Part shown: positions 45,296 to 54,765 of the stretch, one piece after another
Layout: each line of letters begins with the position of its first letter
Numbering within the stretch: the stretch's first letter is position 1
From: Roseateles sp.
GTDB lineage: Bacteria; Pseudomonadota; Gammaproteobacteria; Burkholderiales; Burkholderiaceae_C
Assembly: GCF_019237615.1 (NCBI RefSeq)
Contig: NZ_JAFAGT010000033.1
Span: 23,993 to 87,992, forward strand
Length of the DNA: 64,000 nucleotides
Direction: 5' to 3'
Program-made: the position numbers and the translations under genes
The notes under the pieces: model-generated
The model's input: the letters and a program-made list of their open reading frames with translations, nothing else
What the model was told of the DNA's origin: nothing
Database searches by the model: none

Positions 45296-48205
45296 ATGCT
45301 GCATGAAGCCGCCACGAACCCTGGTGCCCCGGCCGCCACGGTCTCCCCGGTCGCGTCTGGATCCGACGCGCAAGCCCCCGGCGCCCCCGCGCTGACGACC
45401 TACCACGCCTACCAGATCATCCGGCGCAACGGCGCCGTGGTCTCGTTCGAGCCCAGCAAGATCGCCGTCGCGCTGATGAAGGCCTTCCTGGCCGTGCACG
45501 GCACCAGCGGCGCGGCCTCGGCCAGCGTGCGCGAGACGGTGGAGCAGCTGACGCAGAACGTGGTGCGCGCGCTGCTGCGTTCGCGGCCCAGCGGTGGCAC
45601 CTTCCACATCGAGGACGTACAGGACCAGGTCGAGCTGGGCCTGATGCGCAGCGGCCACCACGAAGTCGCCCGCGCCTATGTTCTGTACCGCGAGCGCCGG
45701 GCGCAGGAGCGTGCGGCCCATGGCGAGGCCGCCCGCGCCGTCGAGCCCAAGCTGATGGTGGTGGACGGCGGCGTGCGCGTGCCGCTGGACCTGGGTGCGC
45801 TGAAGTCGTTGATCGCGTCCGCCTGCGAGAACCTGGGTGCCGACGTGAAGCCGGAACCGGTGCTGGCCGAGACGATGCGCAACCTGTACGACGGCGTCGC
45901 CATCGACGAGGTCTACAAGGCCGCCATCCTGGCCGCCCGCACGCTGATCGAGAAGGACCCCGGCTACAGCCGCGCTACCGCCCGCCTGCTGCTGCACACC
46001 ATCCGCCGCGAGATCATCGGCGGCGAGGTCACTCAAGGCCAGATGCAGGCCCGCTATGCCGAGTACTTCCCCGGCTATATCAAGAAGGGCATCCAGGCCG
46101 AGCTGCTGGACGAGAAGCTGGCCCAGTACGACCTGGCCAAGCTGGGCGCCGCGCTGAAGGCCGAGCGTGACCTGCAGTTCGACTACCTGGGCCTGCAGAC
46201 GCTGTACGACCGCTACTTCCTGCATGTGGACGACGTGCGCATCGAGATGCCGCAGGCTTTCTTCATGCGCGTGGCCATGGGCCTGGCGCTGAACGAGGTC
46301 GACCGCGAAGCCCGTGCCGTCGAGTTTTACGAAGTGCTGTCCAGCTTCGACTTCATGTCCAGCACGCCGACGCTGTTCAACAGCGGCACGCGTCGCTCGC
46401 AGCTGTCGTCCTGCTACCTGACCACCGTCAGTGACGACCTCGACGGCATCTACGAGGCGCTGAAGGAGAACGCGCTGCTGAGCAAGTTCGCCGGTGGCCT
46501 GGGCAACGACTGGACGCCGGTGCGCGCTCTGGGCTCGCACATCAAGGGTACCAACGGCAAGAGCCAGGGCGTCGTGCCCTTCCTGAAGGTCGTCAACGAC
46601 ACGGCCGTGGCCGTGAACCAGGGCGGCAAGCGCAAGGGCGCCGTCTGCGCTTATCTGGAAACCTGGCACCTGGACATCGAGGAGTTCCTGGACCTGCGCA
46701 AGAACACCGGCGACGACCGCCGCCGTACCCACGACATGAACACGGCGAACTGGATTCCCGACCTGTTCATGCGCCGCGTCATCGAGGGCGGCGACTGGAC
46801 GCTGTTCAGCCCATCCACCTGCCCGGACCTGCACGACCTGTTCGGCGCCGCCTTCGAGAAGGCCTACGTCGAGTACGAGGCCAAGGTAGACCGCGGTGAG
46901 ATCAAGCTGTTCAAGCGCATGCCCGCCAAGGACCTGTGGCGCAAGATGCTGTCCATGCTGTTCGAGACGGGCCACCCCTGGATCACGTTCAAGGACGCCT
47001 GCAACGTTCGCTCGCCGCAGCAGCATGTGGGCGTCGTGCACTCGTCCAACCTGTGCACCGAGATCACGCTGAACACCAATGACAGCGAGATCGCCGTCTG
47101 CAACCTTGGCTCCGTCAATCTGGCCCAGCACCTGAAGGACGGCGCCATCGACCAGGCCAAGCTGAAGAAGACGGTGCGCACGGCGATGCGCATGCTGGAC
47201 AACGTCATCGACATCAACTACTACGCCGTCAAGAAAGCCCGCGACTCCAACCTGCGTCACCGCCCGGTGGGCCTGGGCATCATGGGCTTCCAGGACGCGC
47301 TGTATGCGCTGCGCACGCCCTACGCTTCCGACACCGCCGTCGAGTTCGCCGACCGCTCGATGGAAGCTGTCTGCTACCACGCCTACTGGGCGTCGACGGA
47401 GCTGGCCGAGGAGCGCGGCCGCTATTCCTCGTACAAGGGCTCGCTGTGGGACCGTGGCATCCTGCCCATCGACTCGCTGGACCTGCTGGCCGAGGCCCGT
47501 GGCGGCTATGTCGACGTGGACCGCTCGATGTCGCTGGACTGGGGCGCGCTGCGCGACCGCATCGCCACCCACGGCATGCGCAACAGCAACTGCGTCGCCA
47601 TCGCACCGACTGCCACCATCTCCAACATCATCGGCGTGGACGCGTCCATCGAGCCTTGCTTCGGCAACCTGTCGGTCAAGTCCAACCTGTCTGGCGAGTT
47701 CACCGTCATCAACGAGTCCCTGGTGCGTGACCTGAAGGCGCTGGGCCTGTGGGACGACGTGATGGTCATGGACCTCAAGCATTTCGACGGCTCGCTGCGC
47801 CGCATCGACCGCGTGCCCGACGACATCAAGGCGCTGTACGCGACGGCCTTCGAGGTCGACACCGTTTGGCTGATCGAGGCCGGTGCGCGCCGCCAGAAGT
47901 GGATAGATCAGGCGCAGAGCCTGAACATCTACATGGCCGGCGCCTCGGGCAAGAAGCTGGACGAGACCTACAAACTGGCCTGGCAGCGCGGCCTGAAGAC
48001 GACCTACTACCTGCGCACCATCAGCGCGACGCAGGCCGAGAAGAGCACGGTCACGCGCTCGGGCCAGCTCAACGCGGTGTCGTCGGGCGCCGCGCCGGTC
48101 GTCGCTGCACCGGCCGCGCCGGTGCCCGTTGTCGAGTCCGAATTGCCGGCGACGGACATGAAGTTCTGCGCCATCGACGACCCCGGCTGCGAGGCCTGCC
48201 AGTAA
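45296..48205 (+). CDS. nrdA: Ribonucleoside-diphosphate reductase alpha subunit NrdA (class Ia)
   Basis: A 969-residue catalytic subunit making dNDPs. After a variable N-terminus rich in Ala, Pro and Thr comes an ATP-cone (about 40-135, QIIRRNGAVVSFEPSKIAVA), the allosteric on/off domain. The barrel shows NSGTRRSQLSSCYL (redox Cys), NLCTEITLNTNDSE and VCNLGSVNL (active Cys region), and VAIAPTATISNIIG. The C-terminus ends in CEACQ, the shuttle cysteine pair (965, 968). The ATG at 45296 has AAAGGA upstream and a cone in register. Two NrdR boxes cover the promoter. It is longer than E. coli NrdA (761) mainly through the N- and C-terminal extensions. Confidence 0.97.
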   Translation: MLHEAATNPGAPAATVSPVASGSDAQAPGAPALTTYHAYQIIRRNGAVVSFEPSKIAVALMKAFLAVHGTSGAASASVRETVEQLTQNVVRALLRSRPSGGTFHIEDVQDQVELGLMRSGHHEVARAYVLYRERRAQERAAHGEAARAVEPKLMVVDGGVRVPLDLGALKSLIASACENLGADVKPEPVLAETMRNLYDGVAIDEVYKAAILAARTLIEKDPGYSRATARLLLHTIRREIIGGEVTQGQMQARYAEYFPGYIKKGIQAELLDEKLAQYDLAKLGAALKAERDLQFDYLGLQTLYDRYFLHVDDVRIEMPQAFFMRVAMGLALNEVDREARAVEFYEVLSSFDFMSSTPTLFNSGTRRSQLSSCYLTTVSDDLDGIYEALKENALLSKFAGGLGNDWTPVRALGSHIKGTNGKSQGVVPFLKVVNDTAVAVNQGGKRKGAVCAYLETWHLDIEEFLDLRKNTGDDRRRTHDMNTANWIPDLFMRRVIEGGDWTLFSPSTCPDLHDLFGAAFEKAYVEYEAKVDRGEIKLFKRMPAKDLWRKMLSMLFETGHPWITFKDACNVRSPQQHVGVVHSSNLCTEITLNTNDSEIAVCNLGSVNLAQHLKDGAIDQAKLKKTVRTAMRMLDNVIDINYYAVKKARDSNLRHRPVGLGIMGFQDALYALRTPYASDTAVEFADRSMEAVCYHAYWASTELAEERGRYSSYKGSLWDRGILPIDSLDLLAEARGGYVDVDRSMSLDWGALRDRIATHGMRNSNCVAIAPTATISNIIGVDASIEPCFGNLSVKSNLSGEFTVINESLVRDLKALGLWDDVMVMDLKHFDGSLRRIDRVPDDIKALYATAFEVDTVWLIEAGARRQKWIDQAQSLNIYMAGASGKKLDETYKLAWQRGLKTTYYLRTISATQAEKSTVTRSGQLNAVSSGAAPVVAAPAAPVPVVESELPATDMKFCAIDDPGCEACQ

Positions 48206-48212
48206 TCGAAGC

Positions 48213-48254
48213 AGCGGCGCGAACTTGTATAGACAAGTTCGCGCCGCTTGTTTT
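48213..48254 (+). terminator. Strong intrinsic terminator between nrdA and nrdB
   Basis: A perfect 16-bp stem: AGCGGCGCGAACTTGT (48213-48228) pairs with ACAAGTTCGCGCCGCT (48233-48248) across ATAG, followed by TGTTTT. It lies 8 bp after nrdA and should uncouple nrdA from nrdB transcription. A smaller GCGCAA/TTGCGC repeat follows at 48265-48282. Confidence 0.85.
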
Positions 48255-48310
48255 CGATGCCCACGCGCAACAAAGATTGCGCGAATGATGCAAATAGCCG
48301 TTGCTAGTTC

Positions 48311-48340
48311 TTGTTGATTTGCACAAGCACTGCCGATAAT
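48311..48340 (+). promoter_or_regulatory. Possible sigma-70 promoter of nrdB
   Basis: TTGTTG (48311-48316) and GATAAT (48335-48340) with 18-bp spacing lie 22 bp before the nrdB ATG. This fits the terminator placed between the two genes. No NrdR-box pair was seen here. Confidence 0.5.
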
Positions 48341-48362
48341 TCGAAGTGATAGGAAGCACACC

Positions 48363-49535
48363 ATGCTGGATTGGGACGAAGACCTGAAGTCCACTGATAC
48401 CCCCACCGCGAAACCTCTCGCGGCCATGCCTTCGGCGACGCCCGCTTCGGCGTCCGTGCGCGAAGCTGCCAGCGTCTCGATGCCTGCTCCCCAACTGTCC
48501 GGCGAAGCCACCACCGCGCGCCGCGTGAAGGCCGCCGACAAGCGCATCATCAACGGCCAGACCGATGTGAATCAGCTGGTACCGTTCAAGTACAAGTGGG
48601 CTTGGGAGAAGTACCTCGCCACCTGCGCCAACCACTGGATGCCGCAGGAAGTGAACATGAGCCGCGACATTGCGCTCTGGAAGGATCCCAACGGCCTGAC
48701 CGAAGACGAGCGCCGCATCATCAAGCGCAACCTCGGCTTCTTCGTCACCGCCGACTCGCTGGCCGCCAACAACATCGTGCTGGGCACCTACCGCCACATC
48801 ACGGCGCCCGAGTGCCGCCAGTTCCTGCTGCGTCAGGCTTTTGAAGAAGCCATCCACACGCACGCCTACCAGTACATCGTCGAGAGCCTGGGCCTGGACG
48901 AGAGCGAGATCTTCAACGCCTACAACGAGGTCCAGTCCATCCGCGACAAGGACGAGTTCCTGATCCCCTTCATCGAAGCGATCATGAAGCCGGAGTTCGT
49001 GACCGGCACGCCTGCAACCGACCAGACGTTGCTGAAGTCGCTGATCGTCTTCGCCTGCCTGATGGAAGGCCTGTTCTTCTACGTCGGCTTCACGCAGATC
49101 CTCGCGATGGGCCGCCAGAACAAGATGACCGGTGCCGCCGAGCAGTACCAGTACATCCTGCGCGACGAGTCCATGCACTGCAACTTTGGCATCGACCTGA
49201 TCAACCAGATCAAGCTCGAGAACCCGCACCTGTGGACGGCCGAGTTCAAGGCCGAGATCAAGGCGCTGTTCCTGAAGGCCGTCGAGCTGGAATATCGCTA
49301 CGCCGAGGACACCATGCCGCGCGGCGTGCTGGGCCTCAACGCCTCGATGTTCAAGGGCTATCTGCGCTTCATCGCGAACCGCCGTGCGGTGCAGATCGGC
49401 CTCGACGCACTGTTCCCCAACGAAGAAAACCCCTTCCCGTGGATGAGCGAGATGATCGACTTGAAGAAGGAACGCAACTTCTTCGAGACCCGTGTCATCG
49501 AGTACCAATCGGGCGGGGCCCTGAGCTGGGATTGA
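48363..49535 (+). CDS. nrdB: Ribonucleoside-diphosphate reductase beta subunit NrdB
   Basis: A 390-residue radical-generating subunit. The first about 55 residues are a variable Ala/Thr-rich extension. Iron ligands are conserved: Asp in TADSLAANN, Glu and His in [10 protein letters not shown], Glu in [11 protein letters not shown], and Glu and His in [11 protein letters not shown]. The tyrosine four residues after the His in EEAIHTHAY corresponds to the radical Tyr122 of E. coli, so this is a tyrosyl-radical type. The C-terminus [10 protein letters not shown] would dock on NrdA. AGGAAG lies 8-13 bp before the ATG. It likely has its own promoter. Confidence 0.96.
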   Translation: MLDWDEDLKSTDTPTAKPLAAMPSATPASASVREAASVSMPAPQLSGEATTARRVKAADKRIINGQTDVNQLVPFKYKWAWEKYLATCANHWMPQEVNMSRDIALWKDPNGLTEDERRIIKRNLGFFVTADSLAANNIVLGTYRHITAPECRQFLLRQAFEEAIHTHAYQYIVESLGLDESEIFNAYNEVQSIRDKDEFLIPFIEAIMKPEFVTGTPATDQTLLKSLIVFACLMEGLFFYVGFTQILAMGRQNKMTGAAEQYQYILRDESMHCNFGIDLINQIKLENPHLWTAEFKAEIKALFLKAVELEYRYAEDTMPRGVLGLNASMFKGYLRFIANRRAVQIGLDALFPNEENPFPWMSEMIDLKKERNFFETRVIEYQSGGALSWD

Positions 49536-49687
49536 TCTCCCAGCCTTAACAAGATCAAGAACTGGCCAATGCAGTTACCGAGCGAAACCCGCATCTACAC
49601 GCTAGACGTGGCGGGGCTGCATGGCGATCCGATTCACCGTACCGAGGCGTTCCTCCTGAGCGACTCTCGGACGGTGAATAACCGTAT

Positions 49688-49709
49688 CCGCACGGACCGG
49701 TCCGTGCGG
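49688..49709 (+). terminator. Perfect 22-bp palindrome after nrdB
   Basis: CCGCACGGACC is followed directly by its complement GGTCCGTGCGG. As RNA it would form a stem with almost no loop; TTTT follows 9 bases later. It may end the nrdB transcript or be an operator for the histone-like gene, whose ATG lies 35 bp downstream. Confidence 0.45.
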
Positions 49710-49744
49710 GACGGTGACTTTTCCACTTGATCAAGGAGAAAACC

Positions 49745-50233
49745 ATGGCAACTGCAAAGACCCCGGCCAAGGCCGCACCGAAGAAGGCCGCCGCCGCGAA
49801 GAAGGCCGCTCCGGCCAAGAAGGCTGCTCCCGCCAAGAAGGCCGCTCCGGCCAAGAAGGCTGCGCCCGCGAAGAAGGCCGCTCCGGCCAAGAAGGCTGCA
49901 CCCGCCAAGAAGGCCGTTCCGGCTAAGAAGGCTGCTGCGCCCAAGAAGGCCGCTGCCAAGCCTGCTGCGAAGAAGGCTGCCGCGCCCAAGAAGGCTGCTG
50001 CCAAGCCCGCCGCGAAGAAGGCTGCTGCGCCCAAGAAGGCCGCCGCTCCCAAGAAGGCTGCTGCCAAGCCTGCTGCTAAGAAGGCCGCCGCTGCGCCCAA
50101 GAAGGCTGCTGCCAAGCCCGCCGCTGCCGCGAAGCCTGCCGCCGCTGCCAAGCCTGCTGCTGCTGCCCCGGCCGCCAAGACGGCGCTGAGCCCCCAAGCC
50201 GCCTGGCCCTTCCCGACCGGCAACAAGCCCTAA
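49745..50233 (+). CDS. Histone H1-like Lys/Ala/Pro-repeat DNA-binding protein
   Basis: A 162-residue, very basic, low-complexity protein made of KKAAPA, KKAAAK and PAAKKAA repeats, ending in SPQAAWPFPTGNKP. Such proteins resemble eukaryotic H1 tails and the bacterial histone-like proteins of Bordetella, Pseudomonas (AlgP) and Burkholderiales; they bind DNA without sequence preference. AGGAG lies 9-13 bp before the ATG. A terminator follows. The repetitive DNA makes copy-number changes likely. Confidence 0.88.
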   Translation: MATAKTPAKAAPKKAAAAKKAAPAKKAAPAKKAAPAKKAAPAKKAAPAKKAAPAKKAVPAKKAAAPKKAAAKPAAKKAAAPKKAAAKPAAKKAAAPKKAAAPKKAAAKPAAKKAAAAPKKAAAKPAAAAKPAAAAKPAAAAPAAKTALSPQAAWPFPTGNKP

Positions 50234-50293
50234 TCCGGCGATACGCTGACTCGCTGACCGGGCGCTTCGCCGCCCGGCTCGCGACACCAGCCG

Positions 50294-50326
50294 GCCCGGC
50301 CCGAATCTGTCGGTGCCGGGCTTTTT
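50294..50326 (+). terminator. Rho-independent terminator after the histone-like gene
   Basis: GCCCGGC (50294-50300) pairs with GCCGGGC (50315-50321), followed by TTTTT (50322-50326). Confidence 0.8.
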
Positions 50327-50456
50327 GTTGTTTGGGTGGCGCGGAGTCCTTGGAATTCGACGCGGTCGCGCTTCATGCCTCATTGCCTGCCGGCGGTGAG
50401 GTCTTCGGCGCGTGTCGTGCAGTCCGCCGCGGGCTGCACGCGGTTGCGCGCTCGCT

Positions 50457-51392
50457 TCAGGGATAGAAGATGTTGACGCTGTAGCCGCTGATGCGCTGGC
50501 TGCCGGTGCTGAAGACCAGGCTCAGGGACTGCTCGGATTCGGCGTTGACCTGCGTGAGCGCCGGGCTCATGGCCTCCGGGCCGAGCACGCGGCGCGCCAG
50601 CGGTGCGCCGTTGGCGTCGGTCAGGCTCAGTTCGACGGAAGGTGCCGCCACGTCCACGCCGGTCTTGTTGCGCAGCGCCAGGTTGAGTCTGTAGCTGCCG
50701 CTGCCTATGGGGTTCAACGAGGTGGCGTCTATGCTCAAGGCCTCGATGCGCTTCCACGGCTTGATCTCGCAGCCCGCCAGGCCGCACAAGACCCTCAGCG
50801 GCTCGCGCAGCGGCGGGTGCAGGGCGGCGATCGCATGGCGGAAGTGCAGCACGATCTGCAGGCCCAGCAGCAGGGCCAGCAGCAGCGTCAGGCCCGCCAG
50901 CGCCAGGCGCACGCCGGGCCGGTTCCAGCGTGCGCTGTTCTCGGCGCGCCGCATGAATTCGGGCATGGCGGGCGCCGCGGGCGCGGGCTCCGCGGCCAAG
51001 ATGGGCGCCGGCTCGGGCGTGGGGGATGGTGCCGGCGCTGCGGCGTCCTCGTCGACCCAGCGCGGCTCGTGCCGGGCGATGTCCGGGGACGGCCAGCCCG
51101 TCGGCAGCGCATCCGCCTGGGGCTCGGGGTCGGGCGGCGGCATCCACGGCTGTGGCGGCTCGAAGACCGGGGCCGGCGGCGGCGGTGCAGGCTGAGGCTC
51201 CGCCTCCGCCTCCGGCGCGAACTGAGTGGGCCAGGGCGGCGGGGCGTCGCGCTCGATGTCGAACAGCAACTCGCGGGCGTCGAAGATCTCGGCGCAGCGA
51301 CCGCAGCGCACCCAGCCATCGGAGACGCGCAGTTGATCCTCGACGATCCTGAAGATCGTGCCGCAGGCGGTGCAGCGCGTCGCGAGGCTCAT
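50457..51392 (-). CDS. Zinc-ribbon (MJ0042) and DUF3426 membrane protein
   Basis: A 311-residue protein. The N-terminus TRCTACGTIF plus GWVRCGRCAEIFDA is a four-Cys MJ0042 zinc ribbon. A long Pro/Ala/Glu-rich linker (about 50-170) leads to one membrane segment (VRLALAGLTLLLALLLGLQI) and a C-terminal DUF3426 domain (about 210-311) of beta-sandwich type, probably periplasmic. Function is unknown. It is last in the aroQ-accB-accC-prmA operon and its ATG overlaps the prmA stop (ATGA); this order is typical of Burkholderiales. Confidence 0.85.
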   Translation of the reverse strand: MSLATRCTACGTIFRIVEDQLRVSDGWVRCGRCAEIFDARELLFDIERDAPPPWPTQFAPEAEAEPQPAPPPPAPVFEPPQPWMPPPDPEPQADALPTGWPSPDIARHEPRWVDEDAAAPAPSPTPEPAPILAAEPAPAAPAMPEFMRRAENSARWNRPGVRLALAGLTLLLALLLGLQIVLHFRHAIAALHPPLREPLRVLCGLAGCEIKPWKRIEALSIDATSLNPIGSGSYRLNLALRNKTGVDVAAPSVELSLTDANGAPLARRVLGPEAMSPALTQVNAESEQSLSLVFSTGSQRISGYSVNIFYP

Positions 51393-52285
51393 GCGGGGCG
51401 CTCGGCCGTCATCAGGATCCAGCCCTCCTCCTCGTCGCTGACGTCGAGTTTGAGCCAAGGCTCATAGGCGGCCTTGAGTTCGTCGGCTTGGCGGCTCAGG
51501 ATGCCAGCCAGGATCAGGTTGCCGCCCGGCGCCACGTGGGCGCACAGCAGCGGCGCGAGCAGCTTCAGCGGCGTGGCCAGGATGTTGGCGATGACCAGCG
51601 GGTACTCGCCCCGGGCCAGCTCAGGCAGGCCCGGCCTGAGCGTGACGCCGTTGGCCGTCGCGTTGTCGCGCGAGGAGGTGATGGCTGCCGGGTCGATGTC
51701 GACGGCGTCGATGTCGTGGGCGCCATGCAGGGCCGCGCCGATGGCGAGGATGCCGGAGCCGCAGCCATAGTCCAGCACGCGCGGCCAGCGCTGCGCGTGT
51801 CGGGCGATCCAGCGCAGGCACATGCGCGTCGTCGGATGCGTGCCGGTGCCGAAGGCCAGGCCCGGGTCCAGCCGCATGACGCGCTGCGCCTGAGGCGGGG
51901 CCTGGTGCCAGCTCGGCACGATCCAGAACTCGGGCGTGATCTCGACCGGCGCGAATTGGCTCTGCGTCAGGCGCACCCAGTCTTGCTCGGGTACGGCCTG
52001 GATGGCCTGCACGTGCACGTCGGCCGCCCAGTCCTGGGCCAGAATCAGCGTCGCGGCCTCGGTGGCCTCGGGCTCGCTGGGGAACAGCGCCTTGACGACC
52101 GAGCGCTCCCACCCGGCCTTGGGCGCCGGCATGCCGGGCTCGCCGAACAAGGCCTGTTCGGCGTCGGTGTCGGCGTCGGCGTCTTCCACCGACACCGCGA
52201 GAGCGTCGATCTCCATCAGCGCATCGCTGACGGTCTCGACGTCGGCCTCGCGGCAGACCAGGGCCAGTTCGAAGAGGTTGCTCAT
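51389..52285 (-). CDS. prmA: Ribosomal protein L11 methyltransferase PrmA
   Basis: A 298-residue SAM-dependent enzyme that trimethylates ribosomal protein L11. An N-terminal recognition domain is followed by the methyltransferase core: [58 protein letters not shown] and [16 protein letters not shown], with the NI(L)A catalytic-loop motif. The length equals the E. coli enzyme. Both ends overlap neighbours by 4 bp. Confidence 0.96.
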   Translation of the reverse strand: MSNLFELALVCREADVETVSDALMEIDALAVSVEDADADTDAEQALFGEPGMPAPKAGWERSVVKALFPSEPEATEAATLILAQDWAADVHVQAIQAVPEQDWVRLTQSQFAPVEITPEFWIVPSWHQAPPQAQRVMRLDPGLAFGTGTHPTTRMCLRWIARHAQRWPRVLDYGCGSGILAIGAALHGAHDIDAVDIDPAAITSSRDNATANGVTLRPGLPELARGEYPLVIANILATPLKLLAPLLCAHVAPGGNLILAGILSRQADELKAAYEPWLKLDVSDEEEGWILMTAERPA

Positions 52286-53631
52286 CGCTTGTGCGCAGCC
52301 ATCCAGCTTTCGAGGTAATGGATGCTCGTGCCGCCCTCGATGAACTTGGCGTCGGCCATCAGCTCGCGGTGCAGCGGGATGTTGGTCTGGATGCCTTCCA
52401 CCACCGTCTCGCTCAGCGCGATGCGCATGCGCGCCAGCGCCTGTTCGCGCGTGTCGCCGTGGACGATGATCTTGCCGATCATGGAGTCGTAGTTGGGCGG
52501 CACGAAGTAGTTCGTGTAGGCATGCGAGTCCACGCGTACGCCGGGGCCGCCGGGGGCGTGCCACATCGTGATGCGGCCGGGCGAGGGTGTGAACTTGACC
52601 GGGTCTTCCGCGTTGATGCGGCACTCGATGGAATGGCCCTTGAGCTCGATCTGGCGCTGCGTGAACGGCAACTTCTCGCCGGCGGCGATGCGGATCTGCT
52701 GCTGCACGATGTCGATGCCGGTGACCAGCTCGGTCACCGGGTGCTCCACCTGCACGCGGGTGTTCATCTCGATGAAGTAGAACTCGCCGTTCTCGTACAG
52801 GAACTCGAAGGTGCCTGCGCCGCGGTAGCCCATCTTCTTGCAGGCGGCGGCGCAGCGGTCGCCCACCTTCTCGATGGTGCGGCGGGGGATGCCCGGTGCC
52901 GGCGCCTCCTCGATGATCTTCTGGTGCCGACGCTGCATGGAGCAGTCGCGCTCGCCCAGCCAGACGGCGTTCTTGAAGGTGTCGGCGAGGATCTGGATTT
53001 CCACATGGCGCGGGTTCTCCAGGAACTTCTCCATGTAGACCTCGGGGTTGCCGAAGGCCGCGCCCGCCTCGGCGCGCGTCGTCTGCACCGCGTGCACCAG
53101 GGCAGCCTCGGTGTGCACCACGCGCATGCCGCGGCCGCCACCGCCGCCCGCGGCCTTGATGATGACCGGGTAGCCCACGGAGCGGGCGATCTTGATGATC
53201 TCCTTCGGGTCCTCGGGCAGGGCGCCCTCGGAGCCCGGCACGCAGGGCACGCCGGCGCGGATCATGGCCTGCTTGGCCGAGACCTTGTCGCCCATCATGC
53301 GGATGGACTCGGGGCTGGGGCCGATGAAGGTGAAGCCCGAGCGCTCCACGCGCTCGGCGAAATCGGCGTTCTCGGACAGGAAGCCGTAACCGGGGTGGAT
53401 AGCCTCGGCGTCTGTCACCTCGGCCGTCGCGATGATGGCCGGCATGCTGAGGTAGCTCTGCGCAGACGGCGCGGGGCCGATGCAGACGGCCTCGTCGGCC
53501 AGGCGCACATACTTGGCGTCACGGTCGGCCTCGGAGTAGACGACGACGGACTTGATGCCGAGCTCGCGACAGGCGCGCTGGATGCGCAGCGCAATTTCGC
53601 CCCGGTTGGCGATAAGAACCTTCTTGAACAT
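52282..53631 (-). CDS. accC: Acetyl-CoA carboxylase biotin carboxylase subunit AccC
   Basis: A 449-residue ATP-grasp enzyme that carboxylates biotin on AccB, the first step of fatty acid synthesis. Typical segments: [50 protein letters not shown] (glycine-rich ATP loop), [19 protein letters not shown] and [17 protein letters not shown]. Length is standard. It follows accB by 9 bp and overlaps prmA by 4 bp. Confidence 0.98.
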   Translation of the reverse strand: MFKKVLIANRGEIALRIQRACRELGIKSVVVYSEADRDAKYVRLADEAVCIGPAPSAQSYLSMPAIIATAEVTDAEAIHPGYGFLSENADFAERVERSGFTFIGPSPESIRMMGDKVSAKQAMIRAGVPCVPGSEGALPEDPKEIIKIARSVGYPVIIKAAGGGGGRGMRVVHTEAALVHAVQTTRAEAGAAFGNPEVYMEKFLENPRHVEIQILADTFKNAVWLGERDCSMQRRHQKIIEEAPAPGIPRRTIEKVGDRCAAACKKMGYRGAGTFEFLYENGEFYFIEMNTRVQVEHPVTELVTGIDIVQQQIRIAAGEKLPFTQRQIELKGHSIECRINAEDPVKFTPSPGRITMWHAPGGPGVRVDSHAYTNYFVPPNYDSMIGKIIVHGDTREQALARMRIALSETVVEGIQTNIPLHRELMADAKFIEGGTSIHYLESWMAAHKR

Positions 53632-53640
53632 CAGAAGTCC

Positions 53641-54114
53641 TTACTCGATCACGAACAGCGGCTGGCCGAACTCGACCGCCTGGCCGTTCTCGCAAAGGAT
53701 CTTCGTGATCGTGCCGGTCTTGTCGGCCTCGATCTCGTTCATGATCTTCATGGCCTCGATGATGCAGATGGCCTCGCCCTCCTTGACGGCCTGGCCCACG
53801 TCCGCAAAGGGCTTGGCGTTGGGGCTGGAGGCGCGGTAGAAGGTGCCCACCATGGGCGACTTGACGATATGGCCAGTCTCGACGGGCGCGGCGGCGGCCG
53901 GCGCTGCCGCTGCAGCCACCGGTGCGGCGCCCGGCGCGGCGGCCGTGACGACGGGCGTGACCGGTGCGGCGGCATAGACCGGCTGCACGGCGACGGCGGC
54001 CGCCGGGTCGGACTTGACGATGCGGACCTTGCCGTCGGCTTCGGTGATTTCCAGTTCAGAGATATTGGACTCCGAGACCAGGTCGATCAGGGTTTTGAGC
54101 TTGCGCAGGTCCAT
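53641..54114 (-). CDS. accB: Acetyl-CoA carboxylase biotin carboxyl carrier protein AccB
   Basis: A 157-residue carrier. The N-terminal segment [20 protein letters not shown] is conserved; a flexible Ala/Pro-rich linker (about 45-80) leads to the biotinyl domain with [14 protein letters not shown], where the Lys is biotinylated. It works with AccC directly downstream. Length is standard. Confidence 0.98.
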   Translation of the reverse strand: MDLRKLKTLIDLVSESNISELEITEADGKVRIVKSDPAAAVAVQPVYAAAPVTPVVTAAAPGAAPVAAAAAPAAAAPVETGHIVKSPMVGTFYRASSPNAKPFADVGQAVKEGEAICIIEAMKIMNEIEADKTGTITKILCENGQAVEFGQPLFVIE

Positions 54115-54171
54115 CGTGGCTCCAGGCTGTGTTGTTGTTGTGGGGGGGAAGGAAGAAAGCGGCGCGCAGGG

Positions 54172-54615
54172 TCAGGCGCCGGCTTCCAGGACTTCGAGGG
54201 CGTGGCGCAGCGCGAGACGGTAGCCGTTCGCGCCGAGGCCGCAGATGACGCCCACCGCCAGCTCGCTCACATAGCTGTGGTGGCGGAAGGCCTCGCGGCG
54301 GTGGATGTTGGACAAATGAACTTCGATGAAGGGCAGGGCTACGGCCGCCAGCGCGTCGCGGATGGCGACGCTGGTGTGCGTGTAGGCGGCCGGGTTGATG
54401 ATGATGAAGCGCGTGCCGTCCGTGCGCGCGGCCTGGATGCGGTCGACCAGAGCGCCTTCATGGTTGCTCTGGAAGCTGCTCAGCGTGGCGCCGGCATCAG
54501 TGGCGATCGCGCCCAGTTCGGCATCGATCTGCGCGAGAGTCTGCGCGCCGTAGACCTCGGGCTCGCGGGTGCCGAGCAGGTTGAGGTTGGGGCCATGCAG
54601 GACGAGAACTTGCAT
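54172..54615 (-). CDS. aroQ: Type II 3-dehydroquinate dehydratase AroQ
   Basis: A 147-residue shikimate-pathway enzyme (EC 4.2.1.10). [20 protein letters not shown] opens with the catalytic Tyr; [33 protein letters not shown] and [20 protein letters not shown] carry the conserved Asn, His and Arg residues. The ATG at 54615 gives the usual start; a TTG just upstream is unlikely. It leads the accB-accC-prmA operon, while aroE is 2 kb away in the next operon. Confidence 0.97.
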   Translation of the reverse strand: MQVLVLHGPNLNLLGTREPEVYGAQTLAQIDAELGAIATDAGATLSSFQSNHEGALVDRIQAARTDGTRFIIINPAAYTHTSVAIRDALAAVALPFIEVHLSNIHRREAFRHHSYVSELAVGVICGLGANGYRLALRHALEVLEAGA

Positions 54616-54730
54616 CAAACACGTGGTGGCGCCGCTACGCTGGCGTCTAGGGAGTCACCACTAAATTGAGGAAGGGCGAACTTTACGCGTTTTGGGGCCG
54701 ATTTCCCGCCGGATAGGGAAATTCTCAGGA

Positions 54731-54759
54731 GAGCCTCGCGCCCACGGGCTGCGAGCCTC
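54731..54759 (-). terminator. Hairpin after the tlpA-type gene
   Basis: GAGCCTCGC (54731-54739) and GCGAGCCTC (54751-54759) pair with one mismatch, extended inside by GCCC/GGGC, just past the end of the leftward mtgA-tlpA operon. The following T-run on the minus strand is weak. Confidence 0.4.
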
Positions 54760-54765
54760 CCGCCC

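Noticed and set aside
44750..48553. 1267-codon minus-strand frame across nrdA
   Set aside because: Antisense of an unmistakable nrdA; no independent evidence.
49569..49730. 53-codon frame between nrdB and the histone-like gene
   Set aside because: No ribosome site, runs through a perfect palindrome, and resembles no known protein; kept out for lack of support.
49770..50170. CRISPR-like repeat region
   Set aside because: Repeats are coding (Lys/Ala/Pro) and have no unique spacers.
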